In this document: positions 8,016 through 16,153 of the stretch, piece by piece
Numbering within the stretch: position 1 is the stretch's first letter
How the letters are laid out: each line of letters opens with the position of its first letter
NCBI GenBank assembly: GCA_016795365.1
Contig: JAEUHN010000047.1
Span: 186,001 to 250,000 of the forward strand
Length of the DNA stretch: 64,000 bases
From: Verrucomicrobiaceae bacterium
GTDB taxonomy: Bacteria > Verrucomicrobiota > Verrucomicrobiia > Verrucomicrobiales > Verrucomicrobiaceae
Reading direction: 5' to 3'
The notes under the pieces: model-generated
Databases searched by the model: none
What the model was told of the DNA's origin: nothing
The model's input: the letters and a program-made list of their open reading frames with translations, nothing else
Made by a program: the position numbers and the translations under genes

Positions 8016-9389
8016 TCACGCGAACAATTCATGGATCGCTTCCACGCCGCGATCGACGACAGGGAAAGGACGATTCTGCGGACCGGGAATCTCGGTTTCC
8101 AAGTCAATGCCAAGCGCTTGGTAGATCGTGGCGACGACGTTGCCGGGATTGACCGGACGCTCTGCGGGATAGCCTCCAATGTCGTCGCTGCGACCGATGA
8201 CACGACCACCCTGAACGCCACCGCCAGCGAAGCCGATGGTCCAGCATTGCGGCCAGTGATCGCGACCGCCGGCGGGGTTGACCTTCGGTGTGCGGCCAAA
8301 CTCGGCGAGGTTCGCGACCATCGTCTTCTCCAACATGCCGCGCTGGTGCAGGTCCTCGATCAAGGCGCTGTAGCCCTGGTCATACATCGGAGCAACGAGG
8401 TCTCTCATGCCTTCGATGCTCGTGAAGGGTTTGCTGCCGTGGATGTCCCAGGTGATCTCGTTGAAGACGGTGATGAAGCTGTTGACCGTGACGAAGCGCA
8501 CGCCGCGCTCGACCAGACGCCGCGCCAGCAGACAGCACTGGCCGAAGCGGTTCATTCCGTAACGCTCGCGCACCTTCATCGGCTCTTGCGTGAGATCGAA
8601 GGCTTCGCGTGCATTCGCGCTGGTCATGAGGCGGTAGGCGTCCGCGAAGTTCTGATCCATGAGCTTCGCTTGCTCGCTGGCTTCAAAGTTCTTCACCGCG
8701 CTGTCCACGAGCGCGCGCAGTGATTTGCGGCGTTCGAGACGCACCTCGCTGATCTCCTTGGGCGGCAGTAGATCGGGAACCTTGAAGTCCTTGGCGCTCG
8801 GGTCCGCATTGAGCACGAAGGGATCATAAGTCTTGCCCAGGAAGCCCGCGTCCTGACCGTGCGGCATGTTGCCTCCGGTGGGTCCCATCGGCTCCGGCAG
8901 GATCACATGCGCAGGCATGTCGCCACGGCGGCCTTTGAGAAACTCCAGTGTGCAGCCGACGTGGGGCGTATTGATGCCACCGGTAAAAAGGCGACCTGTT
9001 TGAAGCATCTGGTGCCCGGTGTCATGCACGGCAGCGGCGGTGTGATAGACACTGCGCACGAGCGAGAACTTGTCCGCGATCTTCGCCATTTGCGGGAAGA
9101 TCTCCGTGATCTGGAAGTCACCCTTGGTGTTGATCGGTTTGAACGGCCCGCGAATCTCGCGTGGGGCATCCGGTTTCGGATCCCAGGTGTCCATCTGGCT
9201 AGGCGCGCCGAGGTTGAAGATGAGGATGCACGCCTTGCCGTCATCCGCCTTCACCGCGTTCGCGGCCTTGAGCGCATTGAACTGCTGCAAGCCAAAGCCA
9301 AGCGCGCCCAGGGTGCCGACTTGCAGGAAGTCGCGCCGGGTGACGCCATCGCAGTTGGTGACTGAGCCTTTGCCAGTGAGAGTGAACAT
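8016..9389 (-). CDS. DUF1501 protein, Tat-exported, alkaline-phosphatase superfamily
   Basis: The 457-residue product is read from the ATG at 9389. A Tat signal (VTRRDFLQVGTLGALGFGL) near residues 15-35 implies export of a folded protein. The body has DUF1501 hallmarks: FNLGAPSQMDTWDPKPDAP near the start, HDTGHQMLQTG, a RGVRFVTVN segment, and LAEFGRTPKVN followed by GGRDHWPQCW near the C-terminus. DUF1501 belongs to the alkaline phosphatase/sulfatase fold, and the Asp/His residues in these motifs are plausible metal ligands. It is upstream of and cotranscribed with the DUF1549/DUF1553 gene. The substrate is unknown; a secreted hydrolase is the best guess. Confidence 0.9.
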   Translation of the reverse strand: MFTLTGKGSVTNCDGVTRRDFLQVGTLGALGFGLQQFNALKAANAVKADDGKACILIFNLGAPSQMDTWDPKPDAPREIRGPFKPINTKGDFQITEIFPQMAKIADKFSLVRSVYHTAAAVHDTGHQMLQTGRLFTGGINTPHVGCTLEFLKGRRGDMPAHVILPEPMGPTGGNMPHGQDAGFLGKTYDPFVLNADPSAKDFKVPDLLPPKEISEVRLERRKSLRALVDSAVKNFEASEQAKLMDQNFADAYRLMTSANAREAFDLTQEPMKVRERYGMNRFGQCCLLARRLVERGVRFVTVNSFITVFNEITWDIHGSKPFTSIEGMRDLVAPMYDQGYSALIEDLHQRGMLEKTMVANLAEFGRTPKVNPAGGRDHWPQCWTIGFAGGGVQGGRVIGRSDDIGGYPAERPVNPGNVVATIYQALGIDLETEIPGPQNRPFPVVDRGVEAIHELFA

Positions 9390-9495
9390 AGTGCGAGGGG
9401 TTACGAGTGACGGCTGTGACTTTATCACAACGCTCATCCCTTGGGCATGGAGAATCCGGCCCGCTGGCACGGGAGGTCTGGCGCGGCTCGCCCGA

Positions 9496-11073
9496 CTATT
9501 CGATGCGCTTCAGCTCACCGATGCGGTAAGCACCGCCGAGGAGAGCGAGGTTGTCGCGCTCGGCTTGGATCGCATCCAAATAGAGGCGTTTGGGTCCGTC
9601 TTCGAGTTCGATGGTGTGCAGGCCATCCTTTGGTTGCTTGAGCGCTGCTTCGAGATCCTTGAGGTCGTTGATGGCCTGGCCATTGACCTTGTCCACGATG
9701 ATCCAGCTCACACGATCGTAGCCCTGCGTGCTCGGCGTTGGCAGTGCGCCGCTGAGGAAGACGAGCTTGCGGCGCCCCGCCTTTTCATAGTCCTCGGGAT
9801 GATTGACCACCCATTGCAAACGGGCGAGCTGAGCACCGCCACGATCGCCGTAGGCAGCGAGGTAGGGGCGGGTGAGTTCCTGGAAGACGAGACCGCCAGC
9901 GACGAGGTAGTTGGGGCCTTTGTCGAACAGGTAAGGACGGACCAAATACTCATCGGGGGCCTTGCGCTTGAGCTTGCCCTTCAGGGTCTCCGTCTTGCCA
10001 TCGCGCAGGACCTTGACCTCCATCTCGTCACCGACGTAAGCACGTCCGCGCACGATGTGGCTCATACTGAGGCGACCGTAGTCCGGGTCTTCGTAATCGC
10101 CGCGAGCATCGATGGCGAAGCCGTTCAAGGAGAGCACGATGTCGCCCTTTTTGAGGCCGAGGGCCTCAGCGCTGCCACCTTTGCTCACCGCGCTGACGAA
10201 CATGCCGCCCTGCTCGCCCTTGAGTCCGAGGTAGTCGCGGAACTGTTCATCCATCGTGTTCTGGAATTCGATACCAAGGCTGGGGAAGCCATCGTTTTGT
10301 CCATCGGCGATGTCTTTGAGGAAGTGCTCAATGATGGGGGCAGGCAGCACCGTGGTGAGCTGGTTCTTCGAGTCATAGTTCAGCAGCAAGCCGGCGAGGC
10401 GGCCGCCTTTGACGATGGGGACGGTGAAGCTGTTGCCCTCGCTGCGCACGATGCCCTGGCCTTCGTAGACGAGGAAGCGTGAGCCCTCGACGACGTATTG
10501 CGAGGTGAGCACCTTGCTGAGCTTGAGATTGGTCACGATGAGATCGCCCACCCGACCGAGCTGCCAGATGTTGAGGTTGTCGCCGATGCGGGACTTGGTC
10601 TCGAGCTGCATGGGCTTGAGGCCACCGAGGAAGGCCTTGGAGCGTGTCTCGTTCACATTGGAGACGAGCACAGCGAGGTTGGCCTCGTAGTCCACGGCGG
10701 CGACCTTGGCGGGCAGTTTCTGGCCAGAGTCGGCGAGTTCCAGTTCGATGTAAGTCGCGTCAGCCACGAGCTGGCCGGTGACGAGCACTCGATTGCCATC
10801 GATGAACACGCCGAGGCCGCGACGTTGCCCAGGGCTTTCCTTTTGCCACGGGATGTGCGGCGCGTAGCCCTGGTAGGTCACGTTGACCTTGAGCAGCGAA
10901 TCGTTTCGAAGCACGGCCTCGCGAGGCACGGGGCGAGCATCAGGATCAATGATGGGGGCGATGGTGCCCGTCGGGCGCGCGCCGGGACGAGTGGTCGGAC
11001 GTTCGACGCGGCGTTCCTGAGCGCTGGCGCTGATCACGAAACCGAGTGCGAGGAGGGTAAGGAGAGTCTTCAT
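9496..11073 (-). CDS. HtrA/Deg-like protease paralogue lacking catalytic residues, with PDZ
   Basis: The 525-residue product has a signal peptide (MKTLLTLLALGFVISASA) and an HtrA-like layout similar to its upstream neighbour: a trypsin-like domain about residues 60-245, a PDZ domain about 250-350, and a C-terminal second PDZ-like part with VDKVNGQAINDLKDLEAAL. Aligned by eye with the neighbour, the catalytic His is replaced by Gln101 (VTGQLV against TNAHVV), the Asp by Asn132 (EANLAVL against DCDLALV), and GNSGGP by GNSFTV at 213-218. It should therefore not cleave peptides. It may be a chaperone, substrate adaptor or regulator of the active enzyme. It follows the active gene after 22 bases in an apparent operon. 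Confidence 0.85.
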   Translation of the reverse strand: MKTLLTLLALGFVISASAQERRVERPTTRPGARPTGTIAPIIDPDARPVPREAVLRNDSLLKVNVTYQGYAPHIPWQKESPGQRRGLGVFIDGNRVLVTGQLVADATYIELELADSGQKLPAKVAAVDYEANLAVLVSNVNETRSKAFLGGLKPMQLETKSRIGDNLNIWQLGRVGDLIVTNLKLSKVLTSQYVVEGSRFLVYEGQGIVRSEGNSFTVPIVKGGRLAGLLLNYDSKNQLTTVLPAPIIEHFLKDIADGQNDGFPSLGIEFQNTMDEQFRDYLGLKGEQGGMFVSAVSKGGSAEALGLKKGDIVLSLNGFAIDARGDYEDPDYGRLSMSHIVRGRAYVGDEMEVKVLRDGKTETLKGKLKRKAPDEYLVRPYLFDKGPNYLVAGGLVFQELTRPYLAAYGDRGGAQLARLQWVVNHPEDYEKAGRRKLVFLSGALPTPSTQGYDRVSWIIVDKVNGQAINDLKDLEAALKQPKDGLHTIELEDGPKRLYLDAIQAERDNLALLGGAYRIGELKRIE

Positions 11074-11095
11074 GTTCGGAAGAAAAGGTTGGTGG

Positions 11096-12601
11096 TTACT
11101 CGCCCAGGTAGCTGTCCTCGGTGATGCGATAGTTCTTCATGATTTGCGGATGCGCCTCCTCGGCAAGCTGGCGCTTGAGGATGAGCGGGCGGCCCTTTTC
11201 GAAGAGCTTGATCTCGATGAAGTCGGGCTTCGAGCCCTTTGCCTTGAGTGCGTCCTTGAGGTCATTCATCGTCTTGATCTTCACGCCGTTCACTTCGTCC
11301 ACAATGCTGGGAGCGAGTGACTGCACGTAACTGTTCACATCATCAGCGAGCACATTGGTGAGGATCACCACGTCCGGGCGTTCGACGTAAATCTTCTTCG
11401 AGAGGTAGTTGTCGAAGACGTAGCTGACGACGGGATCGCGAAGCTGGTAGGCATCAACAAGGTTGCGATCCATGGGCTGGAAGACGAGCCCGGCATACAC
11501 GAGGTAGCGCGGGCGCTTGTCGTGCTGCTCGCCGAGCGTCACATAGGGAGTGAAGCGCTTGAGTGTCATCTCAGTCTTCATCGGCTTGCCATCGCGGATG
11601 AGGTCGATGGAGACCTTTTCGCCGGCGAACTTGCGCTCGATGACCTCGTTCTTGTCAATGAGCTGGCCGTCCACTTTCATGAGGCCGTTGCTCAGCACGG
11701 GATTGCCATCGAGCGCGCGGAGGACATCGCCTTCCTTCAGCACATCGGCGGCACTGCCGATCGGCTCCACATCGGCGACCATGACGCCGATGCCATCATT
11801 GGGAAGACCCAGGGCTTTGCGTTGGGCGGGGTTCTCGACGGGGAAGTCACTGATCGCGAAATCGACGTAGTGGTCGTATTTGCCGTCTTCCACATCCTTG
11901 AGGAAGCGCTTGATGATCGGCGTGGGAATCATGTAGCCAACGTTTTGGGCAACGCGTCCGCTGTAGGCCTGGAAGGCGACGCCGACAACCTTGCCATCCT
12001 GAAGGACGGGACCGCCGGAGTTGCCGGGATTGATCGCGGCATCGACCTGGATCGTGAGATGCGAGTCCACACCTGTGTGGCTGTAGGGCTGGAAGTCGAT
12101 GCGCGAAACGACACCGCGCGTGACGCTGATGCGCTCGCCGCCGATCGGGTAGCCGATGACGCTGACTTCGGTGTTCAAATCTGGGATGCCACCGACTTCG
12201 AGAGGTTTGAGATGATCGAAGTCCTTCTCATCAATGGCTTCCACCAGGGCGAGGTCGCAATCGTGAGCGACGGCGACGACGCGTGCCGGATGCGGCTCCG
12301 AGTCGCTGGTGGAACGAATGATCAGACGCGTGCCATCACTGACCACATGCGCATTGGTGACGAAGCGGTTCTTTCCCACCAGCCATCCCGTGCCGGAACC
12401 GCCACCGGGCTGCCCCGCGTTCCACGGCTCGCGGTAATCTGGTGTGAGCGTGGAGACCTGGATATTGACGATGTTGTCCCATTCACCCGTGGCGAGGTTG
12501 ATCGGCTGGGCGGCACTGGGCACCGATTTGGACTCGCCAAAAAGGCAGGGAGCCGTGGCGCAGGCGAGGAGCAGGAAGGGCCGGAGCAGAGTGGATTTCA
12601 T
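11096..12601 (-). CDS. HtrA/DegP-like periplasmic serine protease with PDZ domains
   Basis: The 501-residue protein begins with a signal sequence (MKSTLLRPFLLLACATAPCL). The trypsin-like domain has a complete triad: His85 in VTNAHVV, Asp116 in DCDLALV, and Ser195 in NPGNSGGP. A PDZ domain follows at about residues 240-350, and a second one near the C-terminus contains VDEVNGVKIKTMNDLKDAL. The layout, with a long segment between PDZ domains, recalls the Deg9/Deg10-like branch rather than E. coli DegP. It probably degrades or monitors misfolded envelope proteins. It is the first gene of a two-gene operon with the inactive paralogue at 9496. Confidence 0.92.
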   Translation of the reverse strand: MKSTLLRPFLLLACATAPCLFGESKSVPSAAQPINLATGEWDNIVNIQVSTLTPDYREPWNAGQPGGGSGTGWLVGKNRFVTNAHVVSDGTRLIIRSTSDSEPHPARVVAVAHDCDLALVEAIDEKDFDHLKPLEVGGIPDLNTEVSVIGYPIGGERISVTRGVVSRIDFQPYSHTGVDSHLTIQVDAAINPGNSGGPVLQDGKVVGVAFQAYSGRVAQNVGYMIPTPIIKRFLKDVEDGKYDHYVDFAISDFPVENPAQRKALGLPNDGIGVMVADVEPIGSAADVLKEGDVLRALDGNPVLSNGLMKVDGQLIDKNEVIERKFAGEKVSIDLIRDGKPMKTEMTLKRFTPYVTLGEQHDKRPRYLVYAGLVFQPMDRNLVDAYQLRDPVVSYVFDNYLSKKIYVERPDVVILTNVLADDVNSYVQSLAPSIVDEVNGVKIKTMNDLKDALKAKGSKPDFIEIKLFEKGRPLILKRQLAEEAHPQIMKNYRITEDSYLGE

Positions 12602-12697
12602 GCGTGGGTGATGAGGAATCGTGAAACTAAACGACGCCGGACGCGGAGCCGTCGTGCTGACAGTGAAAGAAAAAGCTACGAAGGTTCTGCGCGGCTG

Positions 12698-13939
12698 TCA
12701 TGCATTCCTTGCATTATTGTCAGCGCGGGCGGTTTCACCTTTGGGCCATAGCAGAGCCAGGGACGCCACGCCGAGGAGCGGGGCAAGGCCAGCCAGCGCC
12801 ATGCCGAGGTCGAAGGACTTGGTCTTATCGATGACCGCACCGAAGATCTTGTGCATGGGCGAAGTCACGGCCCAGGCGAGCATGCTTAGCAGCCCGGTCA
12901 GGCGCCCCACGTGCTCGTCAGACAGCTCCTGAACGAAGCTGTAGTAGCAGGGGAACAACCCGAGCGAACCTGCGCCCACCAGCAAGATGACCGTCAGCAG
13001 CATCCAGCCTGCGGGCAGCCACATCACAAGCACCGCCAAGCAGGTGAGCAGCGCACAAAGCAGATACACACGGCGCTTCGAATCATGCGCGGACATGCCC
13101 AGCGAACGCGCCAGCCAGAGCGAGAGCGCTCCTGCGAGAATACAGCCCACATCGGTCGAGATGAAGTAGGCCGAGTTGAACCACAGCGCTTCCTTCTCCG
13201 AGTAGCCGCGACCTTCCTGGAGAAATTTCGGCAACCACACGCGGAACAAATGCCAGCAGGTCTGAATGCCGAGCAGCAAGATGGCGACGGCCCAGAAGCG
13301 ACGACCGAGCAGCACCGCCATGAGCGGAGTGCTGGGCTTTGATTCGTTCGCATCGGACACGGATTGAAAATCACTGGCTCGAATCGCGATGAACCACAAA
13401 GCGACCCAGAGCACGCCCGTGAAACCCACCACCTGGAAGGCCAGCCGCCAGGTGCCAAGCTCGTCTGTCATCAGCCAGAGCATCACCTGGGGCGTGATGA
13501 TGGCGCCGATGGAGGCACCGCTTTGCAGCACGCTGTTCCCCATCGTTCGTTCCTGGGGCGAGAGTAGGGCAAAGGTCGTTTTCAGCGCACAGGGCCAGTG
13601 GGCTGCTTCGAAGAGGCCGAGAGCAATGCGACACCACAGGAGTTGCTCATAGGTTCGTGTCCACGCGGAAACCACTCCGGCCATCGACCACCCGAGCAGC
13701 ACCACCGGATAGAGCCAGCGCACATTCACGCGGTCCGCCACGAAGCCAAACACCAGCGATCCAGCCGCGAAAGCCCAGCCAAACCACATCTCCATGTCCC
13801 CGTATTGTTCCTGGGTCAGGGAAAACTCCTTGGTCACCCGCGTGGCCGCATTGGCCAGCGTCTGGCGGTCCATGTAATTAATGGTCGTGGCTAGCAGGAG
13901 GAGGCCGCAGATCCACCATTTGCGGTGAAGTCGATACAT
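12698..13939 (-). CDS. MFS transporter, anion:cation symporter (hexuronate-type) family
   Basis: The product has 413 residues from the ATG at 13939 (MYRLHRKWWICGLLLLATT). A GTG at 14014 would add 25 residues that look non-structural, so the ATG is preferred. About twelve hydrophobic segments are visible. NYMDRQTLANA in TM1 and GFVADRVNVRW in the loop between TM2 and TM3 are typical of the ACS family, which includes ExuT and galactonate/glucarate carriers. The likely role is proton-coupled uptake of a sugar acid or a similar organic anion across the inner membrane. No catabolic gene lies beside it, so the substrate cannot be assigned. Confidence 0.85.
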   Translation of the reverse strand: MYRLHRKWWICGLLLLATTINYMDRQTLANAATRVTKEFSLTQEQYGDMEMWFGWAFAAGSLVFGFVADRVNVRWLYPVVLLGWSMAGVVSAWTRTYEQLLWCRIALGLFEAAHWPCALKTTFALLSPQERTMGNSVLQSGASIGAIITPQVMLWLMTDELGTWRLAFQVVGFTGVLWVALWFIAIRASDFQSVSDANESKPSTPLMAVLLGRRFWAVAILLLGIQTCWHLFRVWLPKFLQEGRGYSEKEALWFNSAYFISTDVGCILAGALSLWLARSLGMSAHDSKRRVYLLCALLTCLAVLVMWLPAGWMLLTVILLVGAGSLGLFPCYYSFVQELSDEHVGRLTGLLSMLAWAVTSPMHKIFGAVIDKTKSFDLGMALAGLAPLLGVASLALLWPKGETARADNNARNA

Positions 13940-14133
13940 GGAGAGGGAGGGGTGAAAGGGTTGGCTGGAAAAGGCAGGCCAGTGAAGTCGTTCGTGGGAG
14001 GAGATTGTTTTCACGGCACTCGCGCCCGGCTCGAAGGTGATCTTTCCGCTTGAAAAATCATAGCGGCCCGCTAGTAAGCGCGTCCCCTGCGCCCTGTGGT
14101 TCAGGGAATTCTCATCCCCTGCTACGATCCACC

Positions 14134-14352
14134 ATGAAGGCCGAACTGGTTGAACAAGCCGCCCTAGTCATTACCGACCCGCCGATTCTCATCAATCTCG
14201 TGTCGAAGCGCGTTCGTCAGCTCCAGGCGGGCCGTCCCGCTTTGGTTGAACGCCGTCCCGGCCTCCGTGATGCCGATATCGCGCTCACCGAGATCATCCA
14301 GGGCAAGATCAAGCCCGGCGTGACCGAGGAGATCGAAGCCAGCGAAGAGTAA
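14134..14352 (+). CDS. rpoZ: DNA-directed RNA polymerase omega subunit
   Basis: This small protein (72 residues) starts at the ATG at 14134. Its sequence VSKRVRQLQAGRPALVE corresponds to the conserved omega helix (normally around V-x-x-R-A-x-Q-L), followed by ADIALTEIIQGKI, which matches the family's A-x-x-E-I-x-x-G-K-I. Omega binds beta-prime and helps assemble RNA polymerase. It lies directly before smpB (49 bases), a gene for another small essential RNA-related protein, and the two are probably cotranscribed. TACGAT at 14123-14128 could serve as a -10 box just upstream of the start. The frame is open further upstream, but that part has no family similarity. Confidence 0.85.
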   Translation: MKAELVEQAALVITDPPILINLVSKRVRQLQAGRPALVERRPGLRDADIALTEIIQGKIKPGVTEEIEASEE

Positions 14353-14401
14353 GTCTTGGCCAGTCGCTGGGCCGCTCTGAGGACCACAGTGCCTCCGTAT
14401 C

Positions 14402-14872
14402 ATGCCGCCCATTCCCGACATTGCCGTCAATCGCAAGGCCCCCCGCGATTATCACATCCTTGAACGCTACGAAGCCGGGATGGAATTGCGTGGGACGGAG
14501 GTGAAGTCCATCCGCCAGGGACGCATCAATATCAGTGATGCCTTCGCCCGGGTAGAGAAAGGACAGGTCTGGCTTTATGGCTGCGATATCCAGCCCTACG
14601 ACAAGGCCAGCCACACTCAGCACGAAGCAAGGCGCACTCGTCGGCTCCTGTTGCACAAGCGCGAGATCGACAAGCTCGCTGGCTCCAGCCAGATCAAGGG
14701 CCTCGCCCTGCCCATCCTGCGCATGTATTGGAAAGATCAGCGCGTGAAAGTGGAACTCGGCGTGGGCAAGGGCAAAGACTTCGCCGATCAACGGCAGGAC
14801 CTGAAAGCCAAGGTGGAGAAACGCGAAGCTCAGCGTGTGGTGAAGAGCTTCAATGAGAAGCACGGGCGCTGA
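14402..14872 (+). CDS. smpB: SsrA-binding protein SmpB
   Basis: The 156-residue product has the full SmpB pattern: AVNRKAPRDYHILERYEAG at the N-terminus, GTEVKSIRQGRINISDAFAR, RRLLLHKREIDKL, and a basic C-terminal tail ending RVVKSFNEKHGR. SmpB binds the tRNA-like part of tmRNA and brings it to stalled ribosomes for trans-translation. The usual DKR tail motif is DQR here (KDFADQRQDLK). The length is normal for the family. It follows rpoZ and precedes a membrane-anchored unknown after 55 bases. No tmRNA gene was seen in the window. Confidence 0.96.
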   Translation: MPPIPDIAVNRKAPRDYHILERYEAGMELRGTEVKSIRQGRINISDAFARVEKGQVWLYGCDIQPYDKASHTQHEARRTRRLLLHKREIDKLAGSSQIKGLALPILRMYWKDQRVKVELGVGKGKDFADQRQDLKAKVEKREAQRVVKSFNEKHGR

Positions 14873-14927
14873 GTCTGCTTCGCTGGTTGCACACAGCCCT
14901 CGGCCAGTGTCCTTTTCAGCGCTGACC

Positions 14928-15368
14928 ATGCGCGGATCGCCTCCAGTTCAACTCGCTCTCTTGCTCGCCGGATTCCTTCTGGTGGCGGTGCCTTTGATGC
15001 AGTTAACGAACGCGCGAAACGTGGAGCCTGGAGCGGCAGCTCCAAAGGCCGTCGAATCACAAGTGGCTACCGCAGCGACTCTGCGGGTGCGGTTTGCTCA
15101 TCATCCTGCTGGTCTTTCGATCAAGCATGGTGACCGGGATTTGCTTCAGGGTGTGGATGCCTCCGAATCACCTTTGGAGACGGGCGTGGAACTGGTGATT
15201 CCGAAGGAAGGAATCGAGTTTCAAGTGACCGCGAAGTGGCCCGAAGGAACGCCTGACACGGCATTGACGGTGGAGCTGGAGCCGGATGCCATGGACGCCC
15301 AATCGCAAACACGATGGAGTGTGGGTGGTGCGATGCAGGAGACCTTCGTGTTTCAATGGAAGCCATGA
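14928..15368 (+). CDS. Membrane-anchored protein of unknown function upstream of metal ABC ATPase
   Basis: The 146-residue product is not a family I recognise. An N-terminal hydrophobic helix (residues about 6-24, VQLALLLAGFLLVAVPLMQL) should anchor it in the inner membrane or act as an uncleaved signal. The rest, about residues 45-146, looks like a small beta-rich periplasmic domain with few cysteines and several acidic residues. Its stop codon overlaps the ATG of the ABC ATPase gene in an ATGA arrangement (15365-15368), which implies translational coupling and possibly a shared role in metal transport. The ATG at 14928 was chosen because the hydrophobic helix follows it directly. Confidence 0.7.
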   Translation: MRGSPPVQLALLLAGFLLVAVPLMQLTNARNVEPGAAAPKAVESQVATAATLRVRFAHHPAGLSIKHGDRDLLQGVDASESPLETGVELVIPKEGIEFQVTAKWPEGTPDTALTVELEPDAMDAQSQTRWSVGGAMQETFVFQWKP

Positions 15369-16150
15369 GCCACCACGTCCATACCGCTGACTGCGATCAC
15401 GACCATGACCACGTCTGCTGGGGTGGGGGGAAGGCGCATGATCATCATCACCGCCTGGAGGTCATGGACCTCAGCGTGAGCTATCGCGAGGTGAAGGCGA
15501 TCGAGCACATCCAGTTCCAGACTGAGTGTGGGCGCAGCATCGCTTTGATCGGGCCGAACGGTGCGGGCAAAAGCACCCTGCTCAAGTCGTTGGCCGGTCT
15601 GATCAAGCCTGACGAAGGCGTCATTCGGTGGCGCGGCCATCCCTTGACGGAAAGCAGCCGCGAGATTGCCTACCTGCCGCAGCGTGGGGATGTGGACTGG
15701 AACTTCCCGATCACCGTTCGTGGCCTCGTGGAGATGGGACGGTATCCAAACCTTGGCTGGTGGAAGAGCTACAGCAAGCATGACGCCGAGATCGTGGAGC
15801 GTGCGCTCGAATCGATGCAGCTGCATGACCTGCAGCATCGGCAAATCAGCGCCTTGTCCGGCGGGCAGCAGCAGCGCGCGTTCATCGCTCGCGCCCTCGC
15901 TCAGGAGGCGCACGTGCTCCTGCTGGATGAGCCCTTCACCGGGCTGGACCGGCCCGCCCAGGAAAACCTGGAAGTGCTCTTCCGCGATCTCGCCAAGGAA
16001 GGCCGTCTCTTGATCGCCAGCCATCATGATCTGCAAACGGTCGATCGCATCTTCGACGATGTGCTCCTGATCAAGCGTCGCCAGCTGGCCTTCGGTCCCG
16101 TGGCGGAAGTATTCACCCCGGAGGCCATCACCGGGGCCTACGAGACGTGA
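15365..16150 (+). CDS. Zinc/manganese-type ABC transporter ATP-binding protein with His-rich N-terminus
   Basis: The 261-residue protein has Walker A GPNGAGKST, Q-loop LPQRGDVDW, signature LSGGQQQR, Walker B HVLLLDEP and switch His in ASHHDLQTV. The Q-loop and the motif WNFPITVRGLVEMGRY are typical of the ZnuC/MntB/SitB metal-uptake group. Residues 3-32 are crowded with His, Asp and Cys (SHHVHTADCDHDHDHVC then HDHHH), which is unusual for an ATPase and may bind or sense metal. The start at 15365 is fixed by an ATGA overlap with the preceding gene. No permease follows: the next gene is convergent ptsI after 3 bases. The permease must be encoded elsewhere. A matching binding protein lies at 49620. 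Confidence 0.88.
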   Translation: MSHHVHTADCDHDHDHVCWGGGKAHDHHHRLEVMDLSVSYREVKAIEHIQFQTECGRSIALIGPNGAGKSTLLKSLAGLIKPDEGVIRWRGHPLTESSREIAYLPQRGDVDWNFPITVRGLVEMGRYPNLGWWKSYSKHDAEIVERALESMQLHDLQHRQISALSGGQQQRAFIARALAQEAHVLLLDEPFTGLDRPAQENLEVLFRDLAKEGRLLIASHHDLQTVDRIFDDVLLIKRRQLAFGPVAEVFTPEAITGAYET

Positions 16151-16153
16151 TCG

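Noticed and set aside
15470-16150. Assigning the gene symbol znuC
   Set aside because: The ATPase motifs fit both zinc and manganese importers, and no permease or regulator is adjacent to decide.
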